A stretch of DNA of 64,000 nucleotides. It comes from Eucommia ulmoides (lineage: Eukaryota > Streptophyta > Magnoliopsida > Garryales > Eucommiaceae). A model generated the notes under the pieces. It saw nothing but the letters and a program-made list of their open reading frames with translations, did not search any database and had not been told where the DNA came from. Position 1 is the stretch's first letter, and the number at the start of each line of letters is the position of its first letter. The position numbers were made by a program, and so were the translations under genes. Shown one piece after another: positions 24,857 to 38,002 of the stretch. Where the stretch lies: contig CM028326.1 of NCBI GenBank assembly GCA_016647705.1, positions 18,477,901-18,541,900 of the forward strand, written 5' to 3'.

Positions 24857-26064
24857 TAAAAAAATGGTAAGTTCGAGCCCGGTCCGGTTCTATTATCATT
24901 GCCTAAACCCGCCCTTAAAAAAAAATCCAAACCCAAACCTGGTCCTAGGACCGGTCCGACCTTATAATTTTTTTTTGCAATTTAAAAGATAATTAGTAAA
25001 ATTAAAATTATAAAATATATTCAGTACTTACTTAAAACTTATTACTTAATCTCACTTAACATTTATTATTTGATCTTTATATATATATCATAATTCTTTT
25101 AATAAATGGCCAGATGGGACTTAAACAAAAATGGCCATGTCCAAGTCCAACCATAAAAATGAATAGACCTAAATTTTGGGGCCCTAACCCTACCCATGGA
25201 CTCAAAAATCAAACCTAGACCCTCAAAAAAGGCAATGGACAGGATGAGTTGGGCGGGCCCCGAGCTCATGACCACCCCTATGAAGTATGGTCCTAAAAAC
25301 CCACTATTTTTTTAGATATTATAATGGACACCTTCAGATATTTTTTAAAGTTCCATCGACATCCCCTTATATATGAAAATTAATATGGGAACCCCTTGTT
25401 AGTAAAAAAAAAAAAAAATAACTAAAATAGCTCTTTTGTCCTTAATTTTATTTGAATTCAAAAATAAATAAATAAAAAAAAGTCTCTTACGTTATGTGCT
25501 TTCGAAACCTAAACTACATCATTTTGCTTTATATGTTTTTTTTTTTTTTCTCTGTTCTTTTTTCCTACTTCATCTTCTTAGATGGCCTCCACAGCTCACT
25601 AGGGGTGTAAGTTTAAGCCGCAGACCCGCCTCGCCCTGCCCGACCCTTTATCGGGTCAATAAAAAAAAAATCTTTTTTTTTACCCAAGCCTGACCCTCCC
25701 GAAAAACCAACCTAATTAAATCAGGTAGCCGACTACCTATAACCGAGGTAACTGAACCGTCTCAAACCAAATAACCCTAAACCAAACATCCCTCCTTGAA
25801 ACCATGAACACTAAACCAAACACCGCCTTCCTACATAATTATCCCAACCCTAAAGGCATATCAGATTGCTAATTTTTTACTTTTTTGCAGGTTATCCATC
25901 AACAGTTCAACGATTGCCTCTTCTCTCACTCTCTTGCTTTCTCTTTCAATCTCGAGATGAAGATCTCTATCATCTCCCTAGTGTTGTGTTCATCTCGCAA
26001 CGAGAATATTGCATAGCTCACAATGAAGTTTTGTGTTAGTCGGTGTCGTCCCCCTCTGCACTAC
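24857..26064. other. Intergenic, low-complexity and repeat debris
   Basis: No gene. Segments rich in GGGCGGGC/CCCGACCC-like words (about 24655-24690, 25240-25290, 25615-25660) resemble ends of common plant non-autonomous DNA elements, but no element could be bounded. Poly-A and poly-T runs occur near 25405 and 25540. Confidence 0.4.
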
Positions 26065-26721
26065 TGTCACACTCCACCCCGAGCACAAGTCACCGTGGGG
26101 CCGGCGTGACGTCGACATGACATCACTTGACTAACCAATTTAAATACGACAATATACAAACTTTCATCTAAACATCATATATATATATATATATATATAT
26201 AATAACTTCATACTATAGGGTTACATCTGTCCCAAAAATAGAAACAATAAATAGAACTCATGAACCTCCCTTAAGTTCATCCTCTGACAGCACATCTCAA
26301 ATTACTCTCGTATGACTCCAACGGCTGACCCGCATAACTCTAACTAGTGCCAATAGGGGACCAATCGACTCATATCTGTTCCACCTGCAAGTGTATTGTC
26401 TTCTTAGTAAAAATATTTTATAATAAATCTAAATGGATCAAGCGTAAGTACATAGACAACACGTAGCTAGTAAAATTCTCCATAATATAAGCAGTGAAAA
26501 TAAACCAATAAGTATAAGTTCCATTCAAACTCATCTAGTATAAAATAATACCAATCACCATAATAAATAATAAATCACCCAATATAAATAAAATACCACT
26601 CCACCACAACACACACTGGCTAACCATATTAATCGTTTTAACCTCACAATCAGGAGTTGCAACGGTACCGTACCATCCGTTAGAATATGCCTTCCTAGCA
26701 GAACAAACTGCGCAGTATAAT

Positions 26722-26885
26722 CCACACCCCATTATGGGGAGAAATATCCATATCTCTTACGGGAAGAAATCCACACCCCTTATGGGGAGAAATATAATCC
26801 ACACCCCTTTTGGGGAGAAATATAATCCACATCCCTTATGGGGAGAATATAATCCACACCAATTACGGGGAGAAATATAATCCAT
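26722..26885. repeat. Minisatellite in E3 3' LTR, CCCCTTAYGGGG units
   Basis: About six units of 22-28 bp of the form TAATCCACACCCCTTATGGG plus GAGAAATA. Each has the small inverted repeat CCCC/GGGG around a four-base centre. The other LTR has the same array at 33745-33912. Confidence 0.85.
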
Positions 26886-28649
26886 AACATCATCATCAAA
26901 CCACAAATCTATAACAATTGTCTAACCAATATCGTCAATCCACATCATCAAATCACAAATCTCAACCTTCATTTTCAAAACCAATTTAATTCAAAAATCA
27001 TGTTTCTCACTTTCATCTAAAATACCCACTGATTTCAATAAAAACTATTTTTCCACCTTTGGTATTAGCAAACCAAGCATTGTTCCACTCTCTTTTAAAA
27101 CCACCAAATCTAACAAATCATTTTTAATCTTTCTTTTTAAAACCAACATAATTCAACGAAAATCAATTTTACCAACTCACCCAAAACCTGCTTGATCCAT
27201 ATCATTTATAAAATCGTACAGTTTTAAGTAAACACATTTTTCATCACATATATAAAAATAGATTTGCAAGAAGACAGTACACTCACCTGAATATTCGTTT
27301 CCGTAAACTCTCGCCAACTATCATCTATCGGTACTCCAGTGTCTGCGAACCTAATAGGGATAAGACCTAAATTAATATTTTATGTAAACTTATCTAAATC
27401 ACGAATTGTAGATTCTAAATTTCGTAACTTCTTATTCCCCGTATCGATCTATTTCCTATTGTCATTTTCAATTTAGGCATTTAAATACATATATTAAAGA
27501 AGTTCGAAATTCTACCTTTTTTCCAAAACCGTCGGCTGCGAGATTGGATCATTAAGTTTAGTGGGGTGGTTTGTGCAAATTTTCCTTTTTCCTTTTCCTT
27601 TTTTTTCTCCTTTGGTTCTGTTTGTTGGGTTCTCTGTTGCCGATCAATTCTCACTGCCCCCACTAGCTCTCTCTCTTCTGCTTCCGCTATGGATTCAGCC
27701 GACCTATCACAATTCACCCATGGACCCACATGATTGCCGGCCGATTACACCCCCACACACGCACAACAAAGTCGAACTAATACACACGCCGGCCGTCGCT
27801 CTCTCTTACTAAAACTCCCACTGCCGGCAACGCTACATCCGGTCATACACCCCCACGGCCATTTCTGTTTCAGTTTCATTTCAGCCCACCACTGGAGAAG
27901 TAGAAACACACACGCCCCCACACCAACGATGCTGAACTGCATACCTACACTCGTCGAATGACGACGACGCCACACCCACGACGATCACCCACACACACAC
28001 GATTAGACAACACATGCACCCACAGCACACATCAAATCACACACATACACACTACAATCACACACACACCCATAACAGCAACCCACACAGCCCACTGGCA
28101 AACGGCACCCACACAACCGAGCCACACACACAAACATACGTGTTCAATCCGACACCCATGAAATCAACTGAACGAACACTCACACACACAATCATTTTCG
28201 ACACACACACACTAATCACAGCAGCAGCACCGACGACGGAACAATACAATCACACACCACCGACAAGTTTTCTCTCTCTAACCCACCGCCGGTGATAGAA
28301 ACCCACACCACCGAATTACTGAACAACCGTCAAGCAAAACGAACACACACACACACACACACCAAGTCACATACATACACTGATCACAGTTGAACACATA
28401 CACAGAACACTCATACACACGCAAACCCACATGATTTCTGACTACCGATCACTTACCGACGAATCCTACCGCCGATTCTCTCTCTCTCTTTGTTTTCTAT
28501 TTTGGTTTCCTGTTAGCCGATCAATAGCGACTCACAAACCACCACCGGCGAGACCATAACGACGCCGACTGCCTTTCTCTCTCTGTTTTCCTTTCTTTTC
28601 CTCTCATCTTCTCGATCTTTTTCCATTCTTCTTTATTCTCTTATATGTG

Positions 28650-28658
<9 letters not shown>

Positions 28659-28707
<49 letters not shown>
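28659..28707. repeat. (GT)n microsatellite
   Basis: About 24 uninterrupted GT units in the E3 LTR. The equivalent part of the other LTR (about 35701-35760) is shorter and mixed with TA. Confidence 0.95.
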
Positions 28708-28708
<1 letters not shown>

Positions 28709-29103
28709 TCTGATGGCAGGCCACGCGTCCCATTTCTTTCTTCTCCGCTTCCACCGACTTAAGCTATATATATATATATCAATAATTACACCAAATCGCC
28801 TCTCATTTTTGTTAAGTTTCATGTTTTTATTTTTAATGTTTTTGAAGATTTATACTTTAACCCCCTAAACTTTTAAATCACAATTTAAATGTCGAAATCC
28901 ACCCTGCTATTTTAGCTAGGATCGTAATTTAAACTCATTCTAAATTTTAATATTTATGAAGATTGCAATTTATCCCCTTCATATTCGAAAATATTTACAA
29001 ATTAACCCCTCAAATTCATAATTAACACCATCAACCCCGTTATTTCCGAGAAAATTTTAAATGCGACTTAATTTATATGTATGACTAAGGTCGGGGACTT
29101 ACA

Positions 29104-29145
29104 ACTCTCTCCCCCTAAAATAAATTTCGTCCCGAAATTTTCGTA
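29104..29145 (-). other. E3 polypurine tract and end of pol
   Basis: The minus strand reads TTTTAGGGGGAGAGAGT directly before the 3' LTR. It is preceded by a short reading like FRDEIYFRGRE, the usual C-terminus of Tekay-type pol lying across the PPT. Confidence 0.8.
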
Positions 29146-31780
29146 CAAATCACTCGGCTTTAAAATTTTCCACCATCCTTAATTTGTATCCATCACTATC
29201 CGCTTCAACATCGCCACAATTTCATTCGCTATAGCAACATTGTGCCCAACAACCAATAAACAAGGTGCACTTGAGTTAGTAATATTTAACACATACAACT
29301 ATTGTTTCATGTTTCTAATGCTTCCGCTGCGCCACTCTAATGACATCAAAAATCAGCAACAACACTACTTGCTCAAAATGTCACGATAGTTTCAGGAGAT
29401 TGGGTCTATCTCCACCATTTAAATCAACAATACTCACCACTAATCTCATAAGTTTAGATAGCCCCAAAAAAAAAAATCATTAACCTCAATATCTACATCA
29501 TATTTTCAATATTCTTAGAAATATTCTAGACCTATTATCATCATCCAAACCACGTAGATACGTGTCAACATACTTCGAACGGGTCATCTATAAAAAATTC
29601 CTTCATGCCTCCATATTTAATTAAGTCCCTGACAAGGTCACATGCTTCAATTCCTTTTTCATTTACCTAACATGCTTCAAACATATATCCATGTATAAGT
29701 ATGAATGGAAGGACATAGATACATCTCAATTACAAAAACTCAATACTTCACAATAAATTGTATTGTGAGTACATATCAAATCAAGGACATTTCAAATTAT
29801 CCTTTTCCCAAGAAATCTCAGTGACCTCCACATGTCGACTCTGCCTAATGGTAGAGGAAGATCAATATCTCTAGTTGAGTTCTTTCTATCAAACATCCAC
29901 CAATATCTGAATCATATCCCTCGATTGACCATTAATCTACAATTAAGAAGAGTTATAAACTCTCAACTTGACACCTAAAGCAGTATAGAAACTTGACTAG
30001 AACATCAAAATAATCATTAAATTCCGGTACTACAGTTTTTCCTATACAGTTTCTCCGATTGAGGATTATTATCTGGAAATACTACTTAACTTTCTATATT
30101 TACAACATGCCGATTCAAGTTATCACCATTCAATACTACATTTTTTAATTCTTCCGCGGATTGTTCAAACAATGACGACTTACTTTGCTTTGATAACAAT
30201 TTCTATTTAAATCACAATACGGTGACAAACACCTATGATTTCAGAATTTCTAATTCAAAATTTCAAATAATCGATCAACTGGTTTTAACAATTTATCCAC
30301 ATATACTACTTTTATTTTATTTTGATTTTTTTTAATTTTTTTTTTAATCTAGGAGCTACTAATCCTTATCAAACGACTAACTCAACATCCAATTTTCACT
30401 TTTGATTTAAAATAGTTATCTTAACCCAACTTTATTCAACATTTGCATTGGACCGGTGCCTCATGCAACCGAACAATCCTGTCAATATATATTTTGTATA
30501 CGTATCAAGAAGACATTCCTTGAGCTACTACTCTTTCCTTCTGGAATAGGTCCAAAACTACAATAATCCACTTGGGTATCACCACTCGACCTTAACTTTA
30601 TGAACAAACAAGACACTTAATAACAATTGCTGCGATTTCCCATTTCCATTCCAGTCTACTAATAATACTCACGCAATCTCAATATAGTTGGATATTACCG
30701 GGCATTGCATATATTGTTCTATGCATCTCTTCTAATGTCTCTTCCGCCATATGGGCATCATTAGGAATACACAATCTGTTTCCAATCATTACAATTTCAT
30801 CATTATTTCTGGTACGATAGTCAACTTTGTGACCATTTTCCATTCCTTCTCTAATCTTTCCCAAGTAGATATCTTACTTCTATCCTTCTACAGCATAGGC
30901 AATCAATGTCAGTTCTAAAATCAGAGCATTCAAACAGCATTGTCATCTGACCAACTGCCCACTATATTCACAAGGGTCTCAACTCAACACATAATTTAGT
31001 GTGAACAACCTAAATATGCGTAACCGCGTTTACCAATTTTTGTCTCAAAACATTTGTTACAACATTAGCCTTTCCTGAATACTCATGGATAGTACAATTG
31101 TAGTCTTTAATCAATGTTTATTCAACGTCTCTAATTCAGATTTAGTTCCTCTTGAATTAGCAAATATGCCAAACTCTGGTGGTCAATGCATATCCCACAA
31201 ATGTCGCGATATAGGTAGGGTCTTTTACACTTGTAGCAACCACAATTACTACCAACTCAAATTCATGAATCGGTAATGACGCTCACATTTATTAGCCTTT
31301 TTGAATTTGACTTTCTTGCGAGTCAATCCAATCTACGGAACAGCTGTAATAAACAAACCCTGCACCCATCGATAATAATAACCCTCCAATCCCAAAAAGT
31401 CTTGAGCTTCGATTACACTTTTCAGCCTTTCCCATCAAATCACAGCTTCAGCTTCCTTTAGATTCCTATTTCCAAAATCACATGTCCTAAAATTACTACT
31501 CGATTCAACCTAACTCACATTTATTGCATTTAACATACAATTGCTTTTCTTTCAGCATTAGCAACACACTCTAGAAATGTTCTACAGGCTCTTTTCTACT
31601 CTCGACCGAGTTATCGTTTTCACCACGTCATAGTCTCTAACCTTCAACTGATAATACCCTCAATCTAACATCCTGGTCTTTTGCAAGTCGATTTAACAAA
31701 CCATCCATTCTAACCAACGAGTACCAACACTGGATCTTCCTGGATAAAATACCAGGTCCACATTAATCAGGAGTTAATGG
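29146..31780 (-). pseudogene. pol: E3 pol remnants (RT, RNase H, integrase)
   Basis: Ty3/gypsy pol in the order expected on the minus strand, but heavily broken. RT-end sequence at about 31440-31320 shows a LFGIGGLLLS-like remnant of the RSFLGLAGYYRRF motif. RNase H sequence is at about 31230-31060, with a DHQSLAYLLIQEELNL-like reading and DYNCTI near the end. The integrase zinc-binding region is at 30864-30679 (GNRLCIPNDAHMAEETLEEM followed by HRTIYAMPGN). The integrase core and chromodomain (29146-30650) could not be read with confidence. No gag or protease remains. Confidence 0.75.
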
Positions 31781-32300
31781 TCTGATTTATTGTAACGACC
31801 TGGTTTCCCAGGGCCGTCACAAGGTAGAGACTTCCTAAACCAAAACTAATTTACTCACATTTCCACTATTCGGCAAATTTTTAATTACTAACACCACGGC
31901 GACCACCTTTAAAGTCCCCAAAGTTATAATTCCAAATCCTAATTTCCGTATTTTATCAATACAATTATATTTAGCCAACTTAATGAGCCGAACGTTCACC
32001 TCTTAATATTATGGAACTTATTTGACAACAACCACAATTATTAATCACACTTACCAGCACCTCGACAGCTCTTGGAACTACTTAGGGAAAATCCCTAGCT
32101 ACTACATTATCCACCGCCTGAACTTGTTTTGTCTGGTGCCCAGCACCCACGTACTGAATTTTTGATATCCTTTCTTTAACACTTTTCAAACCTCCCAGAC
32201 CCACTATCAAACTAATTGGGGTACTAATTACACCTTCCAGACAATACACCCTTTGATTCTTTTAAGATTTAACTCTACCTCATACAAACGGACTCTATTT
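31781..32300 (-). repeat. Internal Tekay-type LTR head with a decayed PBS
   Basis: At 31791 the sequence TGTAACGACCTGGTTTCCCA matches the plus-strand start of Tekay-type LTRs (compare 10115 and 41261). It is preceded by GGTCTGATTTAT, a damaged version of GCTCTGATACCA. E3's own LTR and PBS come only at 32981-32997, so this is a second LTR-PBS junction inside E3. It may be part of an older nested or recombined element. The right limit is unclear. Confidence 0.5.
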
Positions 32301-32980
32301 ATATGCGCATTTATTTTCATCCCAGACTCACAATTCCTGGCTGCTTCCTACATATCATTTTCTATTACGTTTTCTATATCTACAAGTTCCATAAACTTTT
32401 GCTCTACCTTCCCGTCAATCTAGAACGTACTACCTTCTCATCACAGTTTTCTCACGTCTTTAGTTTCCAACTAATATAACTCTCTTTTTTAATATCATTA
32501 TAAGATGAATTTCACATTGCCTAGAAGGCGATGTTATATTTTATTTGAATGTCATTTCGTATTCCAACTTAAATGCGTTCTGCAATACTATCTACTATTT
32601 TAATAACGACTTATTGGATGACTTATTGGGTGCTACCGATAGTTATCTCATCACCACCTAATACGATATAGTTGTTTCTTAATTAAAATCTCACATTTCC
32701 AACTATTAGCACTCCCACAATCGCGATCCACCCATTTTCACCACCAACAACACAACACCACTCAAATCCACCAATTGGCAATATCACCATCACTACCTGC
32801 CAACAAGACAACCCTCAGTGCACCATGCCAATGCACTAATTAATGTAATGAAAGAACTAACACTCACGAACCGAACTAACATATTGACACCCTATCTCAT
32901 GTCCCCTACTGACTAGACGACTGGCACGTCCTCCTATCTTATGTTCTTCTACTGACAAGTCTACAGAACCTATAACCTAG
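32301..32980. other. E3 interior between LTR head and PBS, no gene seen
   Basis: This is where the E3 leader and gag would be expected on the minus strand. Reading frames are closed, and no gag or zinc-knuckle motif was recognised. Confidence 0.5.
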
Positions 32981-32992
32981 GCTCTGATACCA
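32981..32992 (-). other. E3 primer binding site (initiator-Met)
   Basis: The minus strand reads TGGTATCAGAGC, an exact match to the plant initiator tRNA-Met complement, four bases from the 5' LTR. It sets the orientation of E3. Confidence 0.92.
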
Positions 32993-32996
32993 AAAT

Positions 32997-33146
32997 TATC
33001 ACACCCCACCCCGGGCACCCGTCACAGTGGGGCCGGCGTGACGTCGACATGACATCACTTGACTAACCAATTTAAATACGACAATATACAAACTTTCATC
33101 TACACATCATATATACATATATATATATATACATACATATATATAT

Positions 33147-33199
<53 letters not shown>

Positions 33200-35700
33200 C
33201 ATATATATATATATATATAATACCTTCATACTATAGGGTTACATCTATCCCAAAAATAGAAACAATAAATAGAACTCATGAACCTCCCTTAAGTTCATCC
33301 TCTGACAGCTCATCTCAAATTACTCTCGTATGACTCCAACGCCTGACCCGCATAACTCTAGCTAGTGTCAGTAGAGGACCAACCGACTCATATCTGCTCC
33401 ACCTGCGAGTGTACTGTCTTCTTAGTAAAAATGTTTTATAATAATATCTACAACATCTAAATGAAACAAACGTAAGTATATAGACAGCACATAGCTAGTA
33501 AAATTCTCCATAATATAAGCAATAAAAATAAACCAATAAGTATAAGTTTCATTCAAACTCATCTAGTATAAAATAATACCAATCACCATAATAAATAATA
33601 AATCACCCTATATAAATAAAACACCACTCCATCACAACACACACTGGCTAACCATATTAATCTTTTTAACCTCACGATCGGGAGTTGCAACGGTACCGTA
33701 CCATCCGTTAGGATATGCCTTCCTAGCGGAATAAACTGTGCAGTATAATCCACACCCCATTATGGGGAGAAATATCCACATCCCTTATGGGAAGAAATTC
33801 ACACCCCTTACGGGGAGAAATATAATCCACACCCCCTTTTGGGGAGAAATATAATCCACACCCCTTACGGGGAGAATATAATCCACACCCCTTACGGGAA
33901 GAAATATAATCCATATCATCGTCATCAAACCACAAATCTATAACAATCGTCTAATCAATATCGTCAATCCACATTGTCAAATCACAAATCTCAACCTTCA
34001 TTTCCAAAATCGATTTAATTCAAAAATCATGTTTTTCACTTTCATCTAAAATACCCACTGATTTCAGTAAAAACCATTTTTCCACCTTTGTTATTAGAAA
34101 ACCAAGCATTGTTCCACTCTCTTTTAAAACCACCAAATCCAACAAATCATTTTTAATCTTTCTTTTTAAAACCAACATAATTCAACGAAAATCCATTTTA
34201 CCAACTCACCCAAAACCTGCTTAATCCATATCATTTATAAAATCTTACAGTTTTAAGTAACCATCATGTATAAAAATAGATTTTCAAGAAGACAGTACAC
34301 TCACCTGAATATCCGTTTCCATAAACTCTCGCCAACTATCCTCTATCGGTACTCCAGTGCCTGCGAACCTAATAGGGATAGGGCCTAAATTAATATTTTA
34401 TGTAAACATATCTAAATCACGAATTGTAGATCCTAAATTTCATAATTCCCTATTCCCCGTGCTTTATTATGAAATTACTATATCGATCTATTTTCTATCG
34501 TCATTTTCAATTTAGGCATTTAAATATATATATTAAAGAAGTTCAAAATTCTACTTTTTTTTCCAAATTTTTCCATCGGCTGCGAGATTGGATCATTAAG
34601 TTTAGTGGTGTGGTTTATGCAAATTTCATTTTCTCCTTTGGTTCTGTTTGTTAGGTTCTCTACTGCCGATCAATTCTCACCACCCCCACCAGCTCTCTCT
34701 CTTCTACTTCCGCTATGGATTCAGCCGACCCATCACAATTCACCCACGGACCCACATAATCTCCGGTCGATTACACCCACACACACACAACAAAGCCGGA
34801 TTAATACACACGCGCGGCCGTCGCTCTCTCTCACTAAAACTCCCACTGCCGACGACGCTACATCCGATCACATACCCCCACGGCCATTTTTGTTTCAGTT
34901 CCATTCCAGCCCACCACTAGAGAAGTAGAAACACACAGGCACCCACACCAACGACGCTGAACCGCACGCCCATACTCGCCGGATGACGGCGACGCCACAC
35001 CCACAACGATCACCCACACACACAGATTAGACAACACATGTACCCACAGCACACATCAAACCACACATATGCACACTGCAATCATACACACCCCCATAAC
35101 AGCAAACCACACAGCCCACCGGCAAACGGCACCCAAACAACCAAGCCACACACACACATACGCGTTCGATCCGACACCCATGAAATCGACCGAACGAACC
35201 CTCACACACACAATCATTTCCGACACACACACTAATCACAGCAGCAGCACTGGAGACGGAACAGGACAATCACATACCACCGACAAGTTTTCTCTCTCTA
35301 ACCCACCGTCGGTGATCAAAACCCATACCACCGAATTACTGAACAACCATCAAGCAAAACGAACACACACATACCAAGTCATATACACACACTGATCACC
35401 GTTGAACACACACATAGAACACTCATACACACATAAACCCACATGATTTTCAACTATCGATCACTTACTAGTGAATCCCACCGCCGATTCTCTCTCTCTC
35501 TCTCTCTCTTTGTTTTCTGTTTTGGTTTCCTGTTATCCGATCAATAGCGACTCACAAACCACCGCCGGCGAGACCATAATGACGCCGACTGCCTTCTCTC
35601 TCTCTTCTCTAGTTCTCCTCTCTCTCTCTCTCTCTCTTTCTTTTTCTTCCTCTCCTTTTCTCGATCCTTCTCCATTCTTCTTCATTCTCTTATATGTGTA

Positions 35701-35753
<53 letters not shown>

Positions 35754-36179
35754 ATGTTCATGTGTGTGTGTATGCGCGCGTGTATATGATCTGATGGCAG
35801 GCCACGCGTCCCATTTTTCTCTTCTCCGCTTCCACCGACTTAAGCTATATATATATCAATAATTACACCAAGCCCCCCTCATTTTTGTTAAGTTTCATAT
35901 TTTTATTTTTAATGTTTTTGAAGATTTATACTTTGACCCCCTAAACTTTTAAATCACAATTTAAATATCAAACTCCGCCCCGCTATTTTAGCTAGGATCG
36001 TAATTTAAACTCATTCTAAATTTTAATATTTATGAAGATTGCAATTTATCCCCTTCATGTTTGAAAACATTTACGTATTAACCCCTCAAATTCATAATTA
36101 ACACCATCAACTCCGTTATTTCTGAGGTAATTTTAAATGTGACTTAATTTATATGTATGCCCAAGGTCGGGGTCTTGCA
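32997..36179 (-). repeat. E3 5' LTR
   Basis: About 3.18 kb, the partner of 26065-29103. Its extra length is largely an expanded TA/TACATA tract (about 33105-33218). It carries the same minisatellite (33745-33912), CA-rich block and CT/GT tracts. Confidence 0.9.
33745..33912. repeat. Minisatellite in E3 5' LTR
   Basis: Counterpart of 26722-26885, again about six units with CCCCTTACGGGG-like cores. The apparent minus-strand ORF 33723-33935 (repeated RKGCGLY) is just its translation. Confidence 0.85.
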
Positions 36180-36568
36180 ACTACTTAGTCACCAGAACGC
36201 CGAAACTCGAAGTTCTATGTGTCGTCCCCCTTTGTAGTGCACTGTTCCGATAAAGTCTTCGTTAATGTGTATTTTTTTCATTTATTTATTTGTTTATATG
36301 TTGAATTCATTTGCTTGTTTTTGCTTCTTTTTTTTTATAGTTTTTTTCACCCTTACCGCTCACCCAAATGCCCACCTCTTTCCATTGCCTACCTTAACAT
36401 CGGCTACCTTCTATCACCCATCTTGACACTGGCCACCATCCACCGCCAACCATGACTCCACTACAACTCCCTCATTCTCTCTCTCTAAATCCATTGTTTA
36501 TAAATGCCAGTAGAGGACAATCGTTGTTCGTTCCTGAACCGAATAAGCATCTGTTAGAATCAGGTCAT
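36180..36568. other. Right flank of E3
   Basis: No gene. GTGTCGTCCCCCTTTG at about 36219 repeats a segment in the left flank of E3 (GTGTCGTCCCCCTCTG at about 26043), so the target locus had a local repeat. Confidence 0.45.
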
Positions 36569-37080
36569 TGTTAGGAAATTTTATTTCCTAATCTAATTTT
36601 GGACAACATATTATTAGCACAATTATATTTGCTATTTAAATTTAATAGGCTAAAATTAAGTGATCTAATTAATTTGGGTAAGCTCATAGACTACTCAAAA
36701 GAATGTGGGTTAAATAAGTAGATACTGAAAACTATTGGGCTGATTAAGGGATTATGAGAACCCTAATCACACCATATAAATACATAATTTTAGGGTTATG
36801 GTCTCCAATAATACCAAATCGTCTTGACGGCTCACTTCTCCCCATCTGGAAGTTAATCGCAAATCCCATTGAGGAACTCCGGAGATTTAGTTGAGGAAGA
36901 CCATGTACCTGCTCGATCCGTGTTCTTCTCGTGATCGATTGTCACAGAATTCAACATCAGAAGTTAAACGATCGTAATAGATCCAGGTAAGTAATTTACG
37001 TGTACATTAGAACTCTTGGTGATTTGACATGCTGATTAAAGTGTTATAGATTTATATCTATAGAAAATAAAATCTCAACA
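36569..37080 (+). repeat. Candidate small solo LTR
   Basis: It starts TGTTAGGAAATTTTATTTCC and ends GAAAATAAAATCTCAACA, so the ends are imperfect inverted repeats. A TATAAATA box lies at about 36774. The size (512 bp) and layout fit a solo LTR. Flanking 5-mers (GTCAT and ATTAT) agree at only three positions, and no second copy is in the window. Confidence 0.45.
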
Positions 37081-37236
37081 ATTATCTCCATGGACAACAA
37101 CCATGACCAAGAGCTTGAAGATCTCGACATGTTTGAGAATCATGTCATCGATCGATTTTCAGATTTGCTTTCGTCGTAGCAGTACCACTCCTCAGCCAAT
37201 TATGTTATTGATTCTATGGAAAAATATGCTTTGCTT

Positions 37237-37274
<38 letters not shown>

Positions 37275-38002
37275 AAGACCACCATGGAAAGCACCACCAA
37301 AATTGTAAATTCTGACCGAAAAAAAATTACAGATTCGAGCATTTCAAGTATGGGGTGGTAGTTTGGGGTTGGTAAGGTGCCTTTGGGGATGACTATGGAG
37401 GTGGAGCGATGATTCAAGAGTTGCAGCATTGGTCTTATAGCGGCGGTGAAAAAGAAGTAACAAGATGAAAAAGAATAAAGGGAACATAACAGAAGGAATA
37501 ATAACAAGATGAAGAAGGAAAATAATGGGCTAATTACGATATACCCTTAAAAATTATATTTTACTTCGGATCCTCATCTTTAATACAAGGGTAATTTAGT
37601 CTTTGAATAAATTGGATAGGGTTAATTTAGGAAAAACACAATATTAGTTGACTTTCAAAAGGCAAATGGAGAACTAAATCTTTATTTTTGGGTTAAAGGG
37701 ATATTAATTGACTTAAACATAATATTGCAAGGGGTGTCTCGAGTGATTTTAATATAATAGGGATCTCTCGTGGTTCCAGTGAAAACTATAAGGAGTGTCT
37801 AGGGTATTAACCCCACAATTTTTCATGTTTATCCTCATTCTTGTTTTTTTTATATATATAAAATACATTATTTTTCATTACAAAAACACCCCTAATTAAA
37901 TTTTTTAATTATAAACGCTAACCCACAACAAATATTCATATTATCACCACAACCACAACAAAAATTGGTTATAACCACTATCACCGTCAAAAAAAATATT
38001 TT
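37081..38002. other. Spacer with (CT)n microsatellite
   Basis: A (CT)n tract lies at about 37237-37272. The minus-strand ORF 37214-37507 crosses this tract and has no family features. The remainder is AT-rich with no gene seen. Confidence 0.55.

Larger units (their letters stand above)
26065..29103 (-). repeat. E3 3' LTR
   Basis: About 3.04 kb, nearly collinear with 32997-36179. It holds a (TA)n tract (about 26179-26201), a minisatellite (26722-26885), a CA-rich block (about 27950-28420), CT-rich tracts and a (GT)n tract (28659-28707). Long ORFs in it (for example 27734-28295) come from the CA-rich repeat and have no family resemblance. Confidence 0.9.
26065..36179 (-). mobile_element. E3: Tekay/Del-like Ty3/gypsy chromovirus, decayed
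   Basis: Two long direct repeats (26065-29103 and 32997-36179) enclose 3.9 kb. ACTAC flanks both outer ends (26060-26064 and 36180-36184), a perfect 5-bp target duplication. An initiator-Met-type primer binding site sits inside the right LTR, so the element reads on the minus strand. The polypurine tract adjoins the left LTR. LTR starts of the TGTAAGTCCCCGACC type, pol ending just before the PPT, and LTRs of about 3 kb are typical of Tekay/Del. The interior holds only remnants of RT, RNase H and integrase. Confidence 0.9.

Noticed and set aside
24655..25290. hAT-like element bounded by GGGCGGGG and CCCGCCC words
   Set aside because: The two ends pair poorly and no 8-bp target duplication could be found.
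27734..28295. Threonine/histidine-rich ORFs in the E3 LTR
   Set aside because: They are translations of CA-rich sequence in a non-coding LTR and recur in the other LTR with different frames.
26179..33220. TA, GT and CT tracts as possible origins or CRISPR-like arrays
   Set aside because: They are simple microsatellites in LTRs; there are no spacers between repeats and no cas genes, and the DNA is plant nuclear.
36569..37080. Possible complete small retrotransposon (TRIM)
   Set aside because: Only one LTR-like unit is present, with no PBS, PPT or second repeat; kept only as a candidate solo LTR.
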